Positions 6,110-6,445 of a stretch of DNA of 6,445 nt are shown one piece after another (position 1 is the stretch's first letter; every line of letters begins with the position of its first letter). The notes beneath the pieces are model-generated. The model was not told the DNA's origin. It worked only from the letters and a program-made list of their open reading frames with translations, and did no database searches. Source of the DNA: Eggerthellaceae bacterium (GTDB taxonomy: Bacteria; Actinomycetota; Coriobacteriia; Coriobacteriales; Eggerthellaceae); assembly GCA_017559045.1 (NCBI GenBank), contig JAFYTB010000022.1:1-6445 (forward strand), given 5' to 3'. The translations under genes and the position numbers were made by a program.

Positions 6110-6137
6110 TTGCAAATTCCTCAAAACGCCCTACTAA
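6110..6137 (+). promoter_or_regulatory. Possible promoter for the right-edge gene
   Basis: TTGCAA (6110-6115) is followed after 16 nt by TACTAA (6132-6137). The -35 matches 4 of 6 and the -10 only 3 of 6. Transcription would start near 6144, about 36 nt before TTG 6180. Weak match, called mainly for its position. Confidence 0.25.
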
Positions 6138-6179
6138 ATCCATGCGTTTTGACTCCGCGAGCACTCGAAAGGCATCCTC

Positions 6180-6445
6180 TTGAAGACGGCGTCGAACAAA
6201 CATAGCTTCGTCACCGAACTGACAGACGTTTTCAGGCTGTACGGCCTCTGCCTTCTGCAAATCTGGACCTACTTCACCTTGCGCAGCCTCGGTTTCTTTG
6301 CCGGCAAAGCAGGTCTTTCGCTCGACCTTGCCAGCATGAAAATCGCCTTTTGCGTCGTATTCGTATTCGGTCTTGTCTTCTGGATGAGCGCGGGAAAGGA
6401 CAAGCTGCTCCTTAAGCGCCCCCTTTTCGCGAACGCCTGCCTTAC
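6180..6445 (+). CDS. Polytopic membrane protein N-terminus, possibly a coriobacterial LuxR-type regulator (partial)
   Basis: An open frame runs from TTG 6180 to the window edge (88 full codons). An in-frame TGA at 6150-6152 and no other start codon before 6180 make TTG the likely start. AAAGG (6168-6172) lies 7 nt upstream. After a short polar leader (MKTASNKHSF) come two predicted hydrophobic segments, about residues 18-42 (LYGLCLLQIWTYFTLRSLGFF) and 54-70 (KIAFCVVFVFGLVFW), with Lys/Arg in the loops. A third segment may begin at the edge (PLFANACL). From memory, a start with an Arg-x-x-Gly-x-x-x-x-x-x-Trp first helix resembles the 10-12-helix sensory domain of LuxR-family regulators abundant in Eggerthellaceae. 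The DNA-binding domain is outside the window, so this is inference; a transporter is the alternative. It is transcribed divergently from fchA. Confidence 0.62.
   Translation, partial: MKTASNKHSFVTELTDVFRLYGLCLLQIWTYFTLRSLGFFAGKAGLSLDLASMKIAFCVVFVFGLVFWMSAGKDKLLLKRPLFANACL

Larger units (their letters stand above)
5712..6179. other. Divergent intergenic region between fchA and the right-edge gene
   Basis: These 468 bp separate fchA (leftward) from the rightward gene at 6180. The region is more AT-rich than its flanks, especially 5930-6050, and no convincing gene was found on either strand. It contains the 10-bp inverted repeat at 5934-5961, a 7-bp inverted repeat at 5783-5826 and a possible rightward promoter at 6110-6137. 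The only leftward -10 candidate close to fchA is TAAGAT (5779-5774), without a credible -35, so the fchA promoter is unresolved. No tRNA, terminator or recognised riboswitch was seen. Confidence 0.7.

Noticed and set aside
6102..6143. 13-residue minus-strand frame (MDLVGRFEEFARP)
   Set aside because: No SD and no promoter. A frame this short is expected by chance, and it lies across the probable promoter of the right-edge gene.

Overview
The window is a moderately GC-rich (high-50s percent by eye), gene-dense bacterial chromosome segment. It holds five complete housekeeping or metabolic genes, all on the minus strand, and two partial genes at the edges. Nothing looks mobile: no IS, phage, CRISPR, tRNA or rRNA signal was seen. 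The codon use avoids TTA, CTA and TCA. The right-edge gene starts like the polytopic LuxR-type regulators expanded in Coriobacteriia. Together with the folate gene pair, this suggests an anaerobic actinobacterium of the Coriobacteriia, probably Eggerthellaceae (for example near Slackia or Denitrobacterium). That placement is inference from recalled families, not a search result.

Layout in transcription order (right to left): fchA-type methenyl-THF cyclohydrolase/cyclodeaminase (5711-5088), folD-type methylene-THF dehydrogenase (4999-4145), acpS holo-ACP synthase (4082-3471), nnrD NAD(P)HX dehydratase (3450-2584), ligA NAD-dependent DNA ligase (2361-220), and the start of an unrecognised small charged protein (216 to the left edge). 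acpS-nnrD and ligA-orf are tightly packed (20 and 3 nt apart). Candidate promoters precede acpS (TATAAT) and ligA (TACAAT), so the row is probably several overlapping transcription units. Right of fchA lies a 468-bp AT-richer intergenic region with a perfect 10-bp inverted repeat. Beyond it a divergent membrane-protein gene starts at TTG 6180 and runs off the window.

The strongest biological story is the folate pair. The FolD homologue keeps its Rossmann and dehydrogenase features but has Ile where the family has the catalytic Lys (YxxxK) and Phe where it has the Gln of VQLPL. Both residues are needed for the cyclohydrolase half-reaction. The adjacent fchA product could supply that missing step, so the pair would be a split version of a normally bifunctional enzyme in one-carbon metabolism.

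Other points of interest: a QISLF sliding-clamp-binding-like motif in an N-terminal extension of LigA; a degenerate 31-bp tandem repeat between nnrD and ligA; a roughly 65-70-residue C-terminal extension on AcpS; and NnrD standing alone without its usual epimerase partner. In all five complete genes the start was moved inward from the longest ORF because a Shine-Dalgarno (SD) sequence sits before the internal start.
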